From: Ophiura sarsii
Taxonomy: Eukaryota; Echinodermata; Ophiuroidea; Amphilepidida; Ophiuridae
NCBI GenBank assembly: GCA_035610835.1
Contig: CM069455.1
Span: 45,710,074 to 45,774,073, forward strand
Direction of reading: 5' to 3'
Length of the DNA stretch: 64,000 bases
Positions 46,848 to 53,419 of this stretch are shown here, piece by piece. Within the stretch, counting starts at the first letter, position 1. The number at the start of each line of letters is the position of its first letter. The position numbers and the translations under genes were made by a program. The notes beneath the pieces are model-generated. The model saw only the letters and a program-made list of their open reading frames with translations, was not told where the DNA came from and ran no database searches.

Positions 46848-47552
46848 ATGAGGGAGACAGACCTGTGATCAGGGGAGGGTCAAAGGGGGCAATCCTTCTG
46901 ACTGTGGGGCAAATGCCCCCTGCCACACCCCTTCTAGTTACGCCCCTGTTGCTTAGTATGGAAATGCTTTGCTGCCTGTACTTTTACATATGTGTATTAA
47001 TTATGGAATTTATTTATCATACCTACCAGCACTGTCTTTCAAAATGGACACATGTTTCAAGAATAAAACAAAGGATCACTATACTATACTGTCAGAAGTA
47101 AACACTATATAGTTTAATCAATTCCAAATTGGCGAGAAGTATTCGGTTCTTATCTTTCCACACGCAAATGCAATCCAAGTGAATGCCTGCGATTATGGCC
47201 ATACGCATGCGGTTTTGGTGGCACGCGCGCATGCGGTTTTGGTGGCACGCGCGCATGACGCATATGATGCACAGTGCATGTGTTGCCTACATGGCATTTT
47301 AGTACATGCATGCCTGTGTCCTTCTGTATTCATTTGCTGCTGTAAGGAGGAGGCTTTGTCAATTTGGAACTGATCAAACTATATACTATAAGATACAAGT
47401 AGCTATACTGTGTAAATCTCTCACCTGTTGCATTCTTTTTTCTTTTTTTTCACAGGGTGGAGTTCCAAAGCAAATTCTTTATTGGTGAAGGCTACGCATT
47501 CATACCATTCTCTTTCACTGGAGTTCTGGAACCAAATAAGGAAGAACTGTAA
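16942..47552 (+). CDS. ATP6V0A1: V-type proton ATPase subunit a (V0), complete, 20 coding exons
   Basis: Coding span of join(16942-17058, 17958-18036, 18456-18553, 19216-19344, 20886-20989, 23900-24026, 24373-24455, 24783-24876, 25232-25444, 26192-26342, 28516-28652, 30071-30216, 30742-30829, 32386-32504, 35215-35428, 38601-38708, 39917-40057, 42731-42848, 45793-45967, 47456-47552). All introns are GT-AG, phases close, and the product is 845 residues, close to the 830-850 usual for the family. Residues 1-398 form the cytosolic N-terminal domain that contacts V1; the rest forms the membrane half of the proton channel with the c-ring. Seen motifs: [13 protein letters not shown] near the N-terminus, [54 protein letters not shown] and LHTLRLHW. 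By alignment from memory with yeast Vph1, R746 corresponds to the essential R735, E801 to E789 and R811 to R799; all are kept. The start codon is in a strong context (GCCATGG). A possible ATTAAA poly(A) signal is at 47639, 87 nt after the stop. Assignment among vertebrate a1/a2/a4 paralogues is not decidable here; a1-like is the closest impression. Confidence 0.96.
17958..18036 (+). CDS. ATP6V0A1: V-ATPase a, coding exon 2 (residues 40-66)
   Basis: The acceptor is ttttcag. The exon encodes [20 protein letters not shown], one of the best conserved stretches of the family and the start of the long N-terminal coiled coil. It ends in phase 1 at CTA-C/gtgagt. Confidence 0.95.
18456..18553 (+). CDS. 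ATP6V0A1: V-ATPase a, coding exon 3 (residues 66-98)
   Basis: The first two bases complete an Arg codon. The exon then reads [13 protein letters not shown] and ends QMIDLE before gtaaac. It continues the coiled coil and leads into a variable Pro/Ala loop ([11 protein letters not shown]). Confidence 0.94.
18761..18865. repeat. Cluster of GATACTGG / CCAGTATC palindromes (intron 3)
   Basis: The octamer gatactgg and its inverse alternate about six times within 105 bp, including gttccagtatcg paired with cgatactggaac. It can form several hairpins. Confidence 0.75.
19216..19344 (+). CDS. ATP6V0A1: V-ATPase a, coding exon 4 (residues 99-141)
   Basis: Encodes [19 protein letters not shown] followed by [12 protein letters not shown] and ends TQNFFDE. 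This is the heptad-rich coiled coil of the N-terminal domain. Exactly 43 codons, phase 0 at both ends (aacag acceptor, gtaagc donor). Confidence 0.95.
19416..19772. mobile_element. Miniature element with TTTCATAAAG ends (intron 4)
   Basis: Left tatatttcataaagaacttt and right aactttatgaaataaggccc are inverted. The interior is rich in cttaag-type words. No coding. Confidence 0.6.
20438..20787. mobile_element. TTAA-flanked miniature element, diverged copy (intron 4)
   Basis: TTAA on both sides; ends AGGTATATGACC and GGAACATCTACCT. Same family as 48101-48446 and 60757-61078. TTAA duplication is typical of piggyBac-type transposition. Confidence 0.75.
20886..20989 (+). CDS. ATP6V0A1: V-ATPase a, coding exon 5 (residues 142-175), variable acidic loop
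   Basis: Encodes a poorly conserved acidic stretch ([19 protein letters not shown]) before the conserved RLG that joins FVAGVI in the next exon. This loop is variable and alternatively spliced in vertebrate a subunits (known for the family). Ends in phase 2. Confidence 0.92.
21531..22051. mobile_element. TA-flanked foldback element (intron 5)
   Basis: Ends CAGGCTGTATCAAAAAGATT and, inverted, CAGGCTGTATCAAAATGATT, flanked by TA. 521 bp, non-coding. Confidence 0.85.
22745..23085 (-). mobile_element. 3' end of a non-LTR retrotransposon (intron 5)
   Basis: On the minus strand an uninterrupted frame reads [19 protein letters not shown] then a stop at the expected place. The phrase AAPRLWN-LP is common at the C-terminus of reverse-transcriptase polyproteins of CR1/Rex-type LINEs. 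A (TTA)n tail at 22748-22775 follows, as usual for such 3' ends. 5'-truncated. Confidence 0.75.
23640..23800. repeat. Short foldback sequence (intron 5)
   Basis: ggtatggtgtagtagtccca at 23651 pairs with tgggacttatacaccatacc at 23770. The arms also share agtatgcaaatgag. Confidence 0.75.
23900..24026 (+). CDS. ATP6V0A1: V-ATPase a, coding exon 6 (residues 176-218)
   Basis: Encodes [20 protein letters not shown] and [19 protein letters not shown], the distal globular lobe of the N-terminal domain. Acceptor atcacag, donor gtaagt. The phase-2 codon carried in from exon 5 closes as Gly. Confidence 0.95.
24373..24455 (+). CDS. ATP6V0A1: V-ATPase a, coding exon 7 (residues 219-245)
   Basis: Encodes [19 protein letters not shown] then RVKRICEG, a conserved strand-helix unit of the distal lobe. 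The acceptor is ttctag. It ends in phase 2 at GAA-GG/gtaaga. Confidence 0.94.
24783..24876 (+). CDS. ATP6V0A1: V-ATPase a, coding exon 8 (residues 246-277)
   Basis: Encodes [18 protein letters not shown] then [11 protein letters not shown]. The YPCPET motif is a family hallmark. The donor gtaaga follows in phase 0. Confidence 0.95.
25232..25444 (+). CDS. ATP6V0A1: V-ATPase a, coding exon 9 (residues 278-348)
   Basis: Encodes [20 protein letters not shown], then [27 protein letters not shown] and RRGT. This is the return helix of the N-terminal domain coiled coil and the strongly conserved stretch after it. 71 codons, phase 0 at both ends. Confidence 0.96.
25880..26145. mobile_element. hAT-type miniature element with G/C runs (intron 9)
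   Basis: Ends CAGTGGCGTAACAG and GATACGCCACTG, flanked by identical 8-mers gtacatat. The right end is 46 bp before exon 10. Confidence 0.9.
26192..26342 (+). CDS. ATP6V0A1: V-ATPase a, coding exon 10 (residues 349-398)
   Basis: Encodes [32 protein letters not shown] and YREVNP, the end of the cytosolic domain just before the first membrane helix. Ends in phase 1 at CCT-G/gtaagt. Its last 22 nt and the donor are the first unit of a ten-fold tandem array (26321-27370). Confidence 0.96.
26321..27370 (+). repeat. 104-106 bp minisatellite containing exon 10 end and splice donor
   Basis: Unit: aactatcgagaggtcaaccc, then tg/gtaagttgtactag and about 70 more bases. Donors GTAAGT occur at 26343 (the real one), 26449, 26553, 26657, 26761, 26865, 26970, 27075, 27179 and 27283; a decayed one (gcaagt) is at about 27370. 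Each unit holds four AGGTCA words in the same orientation. Units differ by only a few bases, so the expansion is recent. Confidence 0.95.
27490..27780. repeat. Dispersed repeat related to 10650-10965 (intron 10)
   Basis: Begins ctacagggcgtgtcaaaaga and shares gctttcgttatcaaattatg and tgtcatgtgcagaga with the upstream copy. Probably a mariner-type miniature element. Confidence 0.6.
27957..28252. mobile_element. Foldback element with TACCGTATTATCCCTA ends (intron 10)
   Basis: The two ends are inverted copies, extended by aagcgcccagg. The inside has a duplicated phrase acaagtggtcatttga at 28063 and 28116. Confidence 0.85.
28516..28652 (+). CDS. ATP6V0A1: V-ATPase a, coding exon 11 (residues 399-444), first membrane helices
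   Basis: Encodes [20 protein letters not shown] then [18 protein letters not shown], two hydrophobic segments with the conserved FGD-GHG turn. The donor GAG/gtacgt is followed after 8 bp by the terminal repeat of a miniature transposon. Confidence 0.96.
28662..29270. mobile_element. TA-flanked element starting 9 bp after exon 11 (copy at 56406-56738)
   Basis: Ends TATCGAGAGTTGAGCGCCAG and CTGGCGCTCAACCCTCGATA. The body shares agttgggtgctacagtgt with the MFSD9 intron copy. It carries about 350 bp of internal sequence the other lacks. Confidence 0.8.
29381..29709. mobile_element. Foldback element, complete copy (truncated copy 7886-8160)
   Basis: Left aacaaagaagaaggtctgtctc and right gagacagactttcttctttg are inverted. 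The body is T- then A-rich, so it folds along its whole length. Confidence 0.75.
30071..30216 (+). CDS. ATP6V0A1: V-ATPase a, coding exon 12 (residues 445-492)
   Basis: Encodes [20 protein letters not shown] then [15 protein letters not shown], a membrane helix followed by the conserved luminal start. NTT is a possible N-glycosylation site (around residues 487-489, by counting). Ends in phase 2. Confidence 0.95.
30364..30565. repeat. Poly-C rich sequence (intron 12)
   Basis: Two clusters of C runs (30370-30400 and 30548-30559) separated by ordinary sequence. Starts cagtggcagcc, resembling a decayed hAT-type end, but no duplication was found. Confidence 0.45.
30742..30829 (+). CDS. ATP6V0A1: V-ATPase a, coding exon 13 (residues 493-522)
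   Basis: Encodes a luminal loop of variable sequence ([20 protein letters not shown]) ending in the conserved ETYPFGFDP. The NET tripeptide is a possible N-glycosylation site. Acceptor ttcattag, donor gtaagt, phase 0 out. Confidence 0.93.
30967..31164. mobile_element. TTAA-flanked element with CCC termini (intron 13)
   Basis: TTAA/CCCCCTGGGGTCTA ... TAGTTCTCAGGGGG/TTAA, 198 bp. CCC ends next to TTAA are typical of piggyBac-type elements. Confidence 0.75.
31194..31417. mobile_element. hAT-type miniature element with C runs (intron 13)
   Basis: Ends CAGTGGCGTAGCCA and TGGCTACGCCACTG, flanked by identical 8-mers tctgactt. The interior is multiple ccccccc runs. Confidence 0.92.
31828..32309. 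mobile_element. Miniature element copy 2, swollen by an internal minisatellite (intron 13)
   Basis: Same family as 14309-14541: cacggcagtcgtctgcaggt at the left, agccacatggaaa at the right. It encloses the 9 x 30 bp array. Confidence 0.8.
31971..32240. repeat. 30-bp minisatellite, nine copies
   Basis: Unit atcagttcagtgattcttga then gataagactt, exactly 30 bp, nine times. Only the copy at 32121 differs (atcagatcag). Both strands are open in one frame because 30 is divisible by 3; these are not genes. Confidence 0.98.
32386..32504 (+). CDS. ATP6V0A1: V-ATPase a, coding exon 14 (residues 523-561)
   Basis: Encodes [20 protein letters not shown] then [19 protein letters not shown], a conserved amphipathic entry and membrane helix (human: [14 protein letters not shown]). 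Ends in phase 2 at CAT-GT/gtaagt. Confidence 0.95.
32940..35150. mobile_element. Large foldback element (intron 14)
   Basis: Left arm about 32995-33520 and right arm about 34670-35140 are inverted: gcccagaagtgatggcgca / tgcgccatcacttctgggc, and attaatattcatgagctcat / atgagctcatgaatattaat. Loop about 1.1 kb without coding features. The right arm ends about 70 bp before exon 15. The terminal module recurs at 43000-43205. Confidence 0.75.
35215..35428 (+). CDS. ATP6V0A1: V-ATPase a, coding exon 15 (residues 562-633)
   Basis: Encodes [35 protein letters not shown] and the luminal/helix segment up to NNRLYNGQ. It covers a membrane helix and the partly buried stretch [12 protein letters not shown]. 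The donor CAG/gtaggt is followed 25 bp later by a TTAA-flanked miniature element. Confidence 0.95.
35458..35837. mobile_element. TTAA-flanked element 30 bp after exon 15
   Basis: TTAA/AGGGGCATTGAGGGAT ... inverted AGGGGCATTGAGAGAT/TTAA, 380 bp. The related end AGGGGCATTAAGAGAT is seen at 45175 (inverted). Confidence 0.8.
36602..37092. mobile_element. TTAA-flanked element (intron 15)
   Basis: TTAA/AGGTGTACGCAGCAGTG at the left and CATTTCTGAGTACCCT/TTAA at the right. The termini are imperfectly inverted. Confidence 0.55.
37390..37700 (-). mobile_element. LINE 3' fragment, decayed (intron 15)
   Basis: Minus-strand translation gives [20 protein letters not shown] then, after a stop, [15 protein letters not shown]. 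The GRP(R/K)xRW-x-D/NxI block is typical of C-terminal ends of RTE/CR1-type retrotransposon polyproteins. Interrupted by stops, so dead. Confidence 0.65.
38341..38538. repeat. Dispersed foldback repeat, copy 1 (intron 15)
   Basis: Left attatagttttaatcagttc, right actgactgaactataact. Same family as 47104-47396 and 57078-57296. The right end is 62 bp before exon 16. Confidence 0.65.
38601..38708 (+). CDS. ATP6V0A1: V-ATPase a, coding exon 16 (residues 634-669)
   Basis: Encodes [20 protein letters not shown] then [16 protein letters not shown], a membrane helix followed by a basic cytosolic edge. 36 codons, phase 0. The 3' end of this exon and its donor have been partially duplicated 800 bp downstream. 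Confidence 0.95.
38689..39760 (+). repeat. Imperfect tandem duplication including exon 16 end
   Basis: Copy 1 runs from the last 20 bases of exon 16 (38689) to about 39494, and copy 2 from 39495 to about 39760. Shared words: aagaatgc-acatgtaagtga, tgttttagggtgtggtttgt, aacagggatctcaattta. Copy 1 is longer because a 525-bp element is inserted in it. Confidence 0.88.
38743..39267. mobile_element. TTAA-flanked foldback element (intron 16)
   Basis: TTAA/AGGAGGTGTCCCGCAAG ... inverted AGGAAGGGTCCCGCAAG/TTAA. Arms of about 140 bp. The core has two ~130-bp repeats, each with agtcccagtgtcgatgatg and its partner catgacgtcatcgacaccgg. The duplicated locus at 39535-39550 shows the sequence without the insert. 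Confidence 0.92.
39851..39896. repeat. (GATT)n microsatellite (intron 16)
   Basis: About eleven gatt units ending 20 bp before exon 17. Confidence 0.95.
39917..40057 (+). CDS. ATP6V0A1: V-ATPase a, coding exon 17 (residues 670-716), cytosolic loop
   Basis: Encodes the variable cytosolic loop between the early and late membrane helices. It is His-rich then Ser- and acid-rich ([17 protein letters not shown]), with possible casein-kinase-type sites. Conservation is weak, but the reading frame and both splice sites (ttttag, gtaaga) fit exactly. Confidence 0.9.
40180..40309. repeat. 26-bp tandem repeat, five copies (intron 17)
   Basis: Unit gattagttgagattatgga then caaggca, starting at 40180, 40206, 40232, 40258 and 40284. 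The last two copies are slightly diverged. Confidence 0.93.
40310..42730. other. Intron 17 remainder, nothing clearly recognised
   Basis: Non-coding. The near-identical phrase ataaacgcc / aagggcgtttatggtaagtt at 40548 and 41511 (inverted) suggests a decayed foldback element of about 1 kb. Confidence 0.35.
42731..42848 (+). CDS. ATP6V0A1: V-ATPase a, coding exon 18 (residues 717-755), essential Arg helix
   Basis: Encodes [20 protein letters not shown] then [14 protein letters not shown]746 is the counterpart of the Arg that deprotonates c-ring glutamates during proton transport (known for yeast Vph1 R735). Ends in phase 1. Confidence 0.97.
43000..43205. repeat. Dispersed repeat related to the intron 14 foldback (intron 18)
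   Basis: Shares gaagtgttgctttatacatg and tacgaggttttgacagaaca with 32995-33225, same orientation. Confidence 0.7.
44164..44761. mobile_element. TA-flanked foldback element (intron 18)
   Basis: Ends CAGGGTAGTCCAAAAAAAAC and inverted CAGGGTGGTCCAAAAAACAC, flanked by TA. Arms of about 240 bp are nearly identical, so transposition or sequence homogenisation is recent. Open frames in both arms are mirror images of each other. Confidence 0.9.
44817..44832 (+). promoter_or_regulatory. Histone-type 3' stem-loop
   Basis: GGCTCTTTTCAGAGCC has the 6-bp stem and TTTC loop of metazoan replication-dependent histone mRNAs. It is preceded by AAC and followed by ACCA, as in sea urchin histone genes, with a purine-rich caagtaggaaagg 14 nt further on that resembles the U7-binding histone downstream element. 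No histone coding sequence lies next to it. Confidence 0.6.
45793..45967 (+). CDS. ATP6V0A1: V-ATPase a, coding exon 19 (residues 756-813)
   Basis: Encodes [16 protein letters not shown], then [20 protein letters not shown]. It carries E801 (in LMEG) and R811 (in TLRLHW), residues lining the half-channel in the family. Ends in phase 2 at CAT-TG/gtgagt. Confidence 0.96.
46167..46535. mobile_element. Foldback element (intron 19)
   Basis: Left tatgtgatcttttccaggga and right tccctggaaaagatcacatg are inverted, with arms of about 150 bp (gatttacatttctgatcata and its inverse). The left side has TTAA, the right side does not. Confidence 0.75.
46801..46948. mobile_element. hAT-type miniature element with long G run (intron 19)
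   Basis: The right end TAGTTACGCCCCTG is clear; the left end CAATGGTGGGGG is decayed. Flanking 8-mers ctgcttag and ttgcttag match 7 of 8. Contains about 35 consecutive G with one or two breaks. Confidence 0.65.
47104..47396. repeat. Dispersed foldback repeat, copy 2 (intron 19)
   Basis: Left atagtttaatcaattccaaa, right tttggaactgatcaaactat. Inside, a 24-bp phrase gcatgcggttttggtggcac occurs twice in tandem (47207, 47231). Confidence 0.75.
47456..47552 (+). CDS. ATP6V0A1: V-ATPase a, coding exon 20 (residues 814-845 and stop)
   Basis: The first base completes the Trp codon of LHW. The exon encodes [20 protein letters not shown] then [11 protein letters not shown] and a TAA stop at 47550. This matches the conserved C-terminal tail (human VEFQNKFYSGTGFKFLPFSF). 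Confidence 0.95.
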
Positions 47553-48100
47553 TCAAATATGGAACAGTTATAACCTTATATGGGAGTCTTCAAAGTTATC
47601 TTATAACAATTACCTAAATTATGCAATAATGACTGAAAATTAAAAATGTTCACCTAATCCATATGATATTAGAGTAACCACTACTAACAAATTACCATGA
47701 ATACAGAGGTCCTTTTAGATGCCATTTGTTCCACTGCGGTACAAAATAATACAAAACTATTACAATTTCCCTAAATGAGTGCGCTATTCAAACATGCTAT
47801 TGTAACAGCTGATGCAAGGAAAGTTATTTTGCTGAGATTTTATTTCACCTTTTACATAATTCACCCACAATTCCAGAATAGATCGAATCAGTATATTTGT
47901 ACAACAAATATCTCAATCTGAATGTGCCAACATCTTCACTATTTTGTCCTCATAAGTCAATAGAGCATCACTACAACACAGCAAAAAATGTTGTTCGACA
48001 GTTTTAATCAACGGAGGTTCTTCAATTACCCTGTTTAAACAACTTTTGCATATTTAAACAATTGTTTAAGCAGGGTACTTGAACAGCGCCAGTTGTTTAA
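47553..48100 (+). other. 3' flank/UTR of the V-ATPase gene
   Basis: No other gene. ATTAAA at 47639 is a possible poly(A) signal. A short inverted pair (ccctgtttaaacaactt / gtttaagcagggt) is at 48030-48076. Confidence 0.35.
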
Positions 48101-48446
48101 AGGTAGATGTTCCGATTTTCAACTTGAAGTTTTCTATTCTACATGAAAGGTCATCCTTAAAAAAAGTTGTGTTCCGAAGTTTGTGTTGCATAGCTCTAAT
48201 GGTTCTTATTTTAGACACACAAGATGCTGTGAACTGTACCCATTGAGTAGTACACAAACTATATCGGTGGTAACCACCATTTGCGGTAATTCGACGTTAT
48301 TTCATCGATTTCTGCGTAATTATACCGATTTAAGCCGTCAAATTTCAGTATGATGATGAGAAAAATACGAGCTTTCATATGATATGAAAATCTCCGTATG
48401 TTTGAAATAATTGTGTGTTACGAAAATGTGATCGGGTCATCTACCT
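48101..48446. mobile_element. TTAA-flanked miniature element, copy 2 (inverted relative to 60757)
   Basis: TTAA on both sides; AGGTAGATGTTCCGATTTT ... GATCGGGTCATCTACCT. Close match to 60757-61078 on the opposite strand, including a 24-bp near-palindrome around catatgatatga. Confidence 0.88.
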
Positions 48447-48899
48447 TTAAATAGTGTTTGTCAAAGTAACACATTCATTGAGCAGGTGACAGAGTTGGTC
48501 TTTTGAGCACGAAATAGTGGTGAATTTGGCACATTTTGAATGAGACCTCCCCATGTTCGCAAGCAGGTGGCTAAACACTGAAACATGTGATTGCTACGAA
48601 GTAGGTATCGTTGTTAAGTATATAGAACACATCCGCTTTTCATTGATAGGAAACACAATATGAATAACACAAAATATTTGAAAATTTATCAATTGAAAAC
48701 AAATTTCCCAACCTTTTATTTGAGCAGTTTATATAGTTCACTTCATTCTGTCATGAAATTGATACATGTTTGGGACACAAAGTACAATATTTCCAATAAA
48801 TTCAACACTTACATTTTATGCTAAGAAAAGGCAATTATTTCTTCCAACACCGTGCTGCATCCTTGAATTGTGATTGACATGTTTGAATGCAAGATCCTA

Positions 48900-49428
48900 C
48901 AGTCATCATAAAAGTAACTTACTTTGTCATAAATGTGCTTAACTCTTAACGTATAACTCCTACTTAAAAATCTCAAATTTTAAAGTTGTCAAGAAATTTC
49001 TCTTCTTTAATTTGAGGTATTGCATGCTAAGAATGGTTGATTATTGAGAAAGTTACAATCCAAATTGTAAGGTAAAGTATGATTTTTCTTTTCACACGAG
49101 GGAGTATATAATGTTGATACATCGGAACAAAGGGCCGACTATCCACACCGCATTATCGACTGGTGAATTAGCACTACATGTACCAGTAATTCATAATTTA
49201 CTCATAATCGCGTCCACATGTAGAAAAGCAAAATGGAAACCATACTTTTTCTTACTTTTAGTACTGTAACTTCCTTGATTCCAATCCATTCTTCACATTG
49301 CGATAGCTATCTCAATTAAAGAGGAGACATTTCTCAGCAACTTTATAATTTGATATTTTTAAGTAGTTAGTTACACTTTTAGAGTTAAAAGTACATTTAT
49401 TACCTGGAAAGTTACTTTTTTATGACTG
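48900..49428. mobile_element. TA-flanked foldback element, uninterrupted copy
   Basis: CAGTCATCATAAAAGTAACT ... AGTTACTTTTTTATGACTG flanked by TA. Complete counterpart of 11793-13147. A relic of the arm (tttgagatattacacgctaa) is also at about 30910. Confidence 0.82.
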
Positions 49429-49778
49429 TATATCACTACACTACTGCACCAAACAGTTAGCACTGCCAAGCTCATTGTTTTCAAGTTCCTCCCTCTTTGG
49501 TGGATTCAGAAGTGGTCCAAACCATCCAAACTCCTTTGCGCTACTACAAGAAATATGTAATGTGGTAGAACAATATCATCTGGTCCTATTTGGCTCATAC
49601 CCTTACATTTGGCTTCACTTAGTGTGAAGAAAAACTCAAAATTTGATTTTAAAATATAGTTTATGTTATAATAACAAGCCTGATTTCAGCCATGTTATTA
49701 CATTACACATTAACTGCTCTTTATTCGTGAAATATGGTGAACTAGTGTCCCTCGGTGTTCTGGGACCAAAAGCCTACT

Positions 49779-50306
49779 AAACACAACACCAAAAGTAAGT
49801 CCCCCCTAAACAATTCGTCATAACATCGTAAGATAAAACATTTTACCAATAAAACTTAGTTAGAAATAATCCTATGACTGTTTCCTAAGTGGTGTTTGAA
49901 AATGAAAGATGTCCATGACTTCATGGCTGAATAAGCTCAAAAATAAGACAAAAACTGCCCTTCTCAAAAGTCACAACTCACTATGCTAATATCGGAGCCA
50001 AGAATGGGATTTACATGGCTGATTGATCATGAATTGATTACACATTACAGTAAATTTTGCTCAACCACAGGTACTTTTTCATTAGTGAGAAGCAATTCAT
50101 AAACTTTTGTGACTTTTGAGAAGGGCCGTTTTTTTCTTCCATTTGAGCTCATTCAGCCATGAAGTAATGGAAATCTTTCATTTTCAATCATCACTTAGGA
50201 AACAGTCATAGGATTATTTCTAACTAAGTTTTATTGGTAAAATGTTTTATCTTACGATGTTATGACGAATTGTTTAGGGGGGGACTTACTTTTGGTGTTG
50301 TGTTTA
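49779..50306. mobile_element. Foldback element
   Basis: Left cacaacaccaaaagtaagtc and right gacttacttttggtgttgtg are inverted, with arms of about 220 bp (acaattcgtcataacatcgt and its inverse). Confidence 0.88.
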
Positions 50307-50682
50307 TTTGCCCTCAGCTGAATAGTACACATAGGGTCTCCAGATCACCTCAGGGCAATAGTTCACCCCATTTCCTATATAAGCAGTCCATATTTGTATA
50401 CTATCACATGGCTTGAAATTGTTTGTGTTATAATATCATTATATAAACAAATATTGAACGCACGTTTGGTGTAATGGTTGAACCCTTTTCTTTAGTCTAA
50501 TTTGGCTCATTCCATGACACTCAGCTTCACTTGGTGCACAGGTGGGAAAGCCTAAATGTGATCTTGCGATATAGTTTTTACCATCACACTCCTAGGCATT
50601 CAGAAATTATATATTATTACACCTCATACATATTCATGAACTAATCATGCCAATTCATTGGCCAATTTCTTTCACAAGTACT

Positions 50683-51102
50683 ATTTCCCTACAGCCTCAT
50701 CCCCAGAGTCACAGTGAGGTGTAATAAAACAAATACTACATGGTATGATCGGGCAATAGGGCACACTATTTTCCCTCGGCTCAGGTTCGGGGTGATAGGC
50801 CCGTAGCCAGTACCTCGGGGGAAAAAGTTTGCTCTATTTCCCCTCTACCATGTAGTATTTGTATACTACCACATGGTGTGAAAATAATTATGGGTCAATG
50901 GGTACTTTAGGTCCCAGAAATGCATCAATTGCACAGAAAATTGAAGTACTGTAAAACCAAAATTTTGTGAGGGATTTAATTTCGCGAGGGATGTGGATTC
51001 GCGAAATTAAATACCCGCGAATCTAACAATGTTGCATTGAAAGTAACAATCAAACATCAAGATTCGCGAAATTAAATGCCCGCTAAAATAGCAGCAATTT
51101 TA
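50683..51102. repeat. Two adjacent dispersed repeats, both also in the MFSD9 intron at 60249-60591
   Basis: First cctcatccccagagtcacag (50697; also 60263), then actgtaaaaccaaaattttg with repeated ttcgcgaaattaaat words (50946-51102; also 60390-60591). Same order in both places, so they may have spread together. Confidence 0.7.
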
Positions 51103-51301
51103 GATCCCATGGTGGGCAAACTACATGTATTTGCAAATTATGTGATATCATTATATAAACTAAATAATCAGATTATGCCCGCCTTTTTTTTTGGTGCTTT
51201 TGTTGTTTACTATTATCATAACCCGGCTAAATCTTGATTGTCCCCTTATACTAGGCAATACTTGTTGTGTAGGGGGAGCCCAAAAAATGACTTTCAATAT
51301 A

Positions 51302-51749
51302 CACTCGGCAAAAGAAGTTCTTGGACACTTAAATTAAATTAATATTTAATAGAATATATATAATTATATATATGATTATATATATATATAATTGTATATC
51401 AAAATAAGCAGAAAGTAATCCTCTAACAGCTTAATATGGAATTTAGTCATGATCACTCATGCATGGCAGATCCCATTCACTTGACAATGGCAAGAAGATT
51501 GCAACAAATTGGATAATCCCTCCATTCAAATGACTGTAAATGCTCATTTTTTGCAATTTCCTTTTACGCACCTACCATTGCTTAATGAATGTGCTCAGCC
51601 ATGCATGAATGCATACATCTTAATTTCATACAGACAAGATAGAGAATTATTGTCTGCTTATTTTGACATGCAATTGTTTAATTTATATTAAATATTTATG
51701 TGAAATATTTGAACTTCAATGAGTGTCCAAGAACTTCTTTTGCCGAGTG
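51302..51749. mobile_element. TA-flanked miniature element
   Basis: CACTCGGCAAAAGAAGTTCT ... AGAACTTCTTTTGCCGAGTG, 28 or more perfectly inverted bases, flanked by TA. The interior is A+T-rich. Confidence 0.9.
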
Positions 51750-53138
51750 TATAAATATTGAATGCCTAAGAGTTAAATTTGGAATAATCCAAGTGGACCA
51801 AGTGATAGAGTTTTACTATTTGCACAAACACATTTTGATTATGTATGTGACACGATCAAGCAGAATGAGTCGTATGTCAGGAATATTGATGAAAAATGAT
51901 ATGTGGGTTTGAACCATACTGTAGAGTTTTTTACCAGCTTTTGAATGATGGGCAAATATCAAAATTTAAAACTGCCGACATGCGACTCATTTCGCTTGAT
52001 CACGTCACATATAATGTTATCTCGCTATTAATTTCACGCCATGTGATAGTAAAAACTTTGCCTGAAATCATAATTCTTACTTTCACACTCTCAGGCATTC
52101 AATATATTTGTATAATACACAAACTGCATTAGAAACAAGCAATAACAAAATAACAATTTAGATAAAGACTAATTTATTTCTCAGAGAAAAAAATATCATA
52201 TTCAGAGAAAAATTTAATATTTTAAATAATACCTGTACCATCAATAACAATCTTTATATTAATCTTAACCTTTATTCTATACAATAAAATACACAGAAAA
52301 ATGTGAAAGGTGATCTGTTTGCTTAGCTGTTTATATTGTGTGCAATTATTATTCATAAACTGGCTATGATTGGAATGGTACAAATATGATCAAAAGGTTT
52401 AAATGATAATCTTATGACATACATGTATGAGATTCTTCCCTTTCAATGAATGGAATAATCTCGCTTCCCTGAAACACTATGTTTGTACCATCCCACCAAT
52501 TAAAGCCCATTTATGTTTGTTTGTAAACCTAATTCATATATTCTGATCACTTACAATGTATCACACACACTCACAGGGCTTGACAAAATGTTCCTTTCCC
52601 AGGAAGCACATCACAATTGTCCTAATTTGTTACATCTCTGATGTACAAATTTGGTAGATAAACCCTCCTATTTGCCAAAATTTCCCACACCATTCCCATA
52701 TTTTCTCTCCATATACCCGCATAAGGCACATTTGTCATAACTTTGAAATCTACTTAATAAACTTTATCTTCCGTGTGTTGCAATCCAATATTCCACAATT
52801 CAAACAAAATCTGCAGTTCAATTTTTTATCCGTTTTCTTCATGTAAATTTACAGGCAGAATGGGATCTGAAACCCTGTAATGGTTATGAAATAAAATTAC
52901 AAATTTATGAATCTTTTAACAATTCATACTGGTTGGCATTTCAATACAAATAGTTAGGAAAGTTTATAAAGTTTCTGTACAAACTAGTATAAAATAAAAA
53001 TTGCCCTGAGAAAACACACACACCAAATAAGACACAGGGTGTATCAATACAATGTCACATTCAGATAAAAAGAATAATTAATATACATATTCCTTTACAA
53101 CTTTACATGATTCATTACACCCCAATATATATATATAT
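51750..53138. other. A+T-rich intergenic stretch, nothing recognised
   Basis: No gene with homology and no repeat boundary found. Confidence 0.35.
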
Positions 53139-53139
53139 A

Positions 53140-53395
53140 ACACATGGAAAAAAGTATCGCACCACTTTTTGTTGTTGAAAAGTGCAAATGTGGCCTCGAA
53201 TTTTGCCACCATGGTGTGATATTAAGGATCATTTGTTTGCGTAAGCTGTCCAACAAAATGCTATGCAATTTATAGCATAACATTTTGTTGGACAGCTTAC
53301 GCAAACAAATGATCCTTAATATCACACCATGGTGGCAAAATTCGAGGCCACATTTGCACTTTTCAACAAGTGGTGCGATACTTTTTTCCATGTGT
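53140..53395. mobile_element. Near-perfect 256-bp palindrome (foldback element)
   Basis: CACATGGAAAAAAGTATCGC ... GCGATACTTTTTTCCATGTG. The arms of about 125 bp differ essentially by one small indel near the ends. Embedded in a (TA)n tract. Confidence 0.92.
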
Positions 53396-53419
53396 ATATA
53401 TATAATTATTCATTGACAA

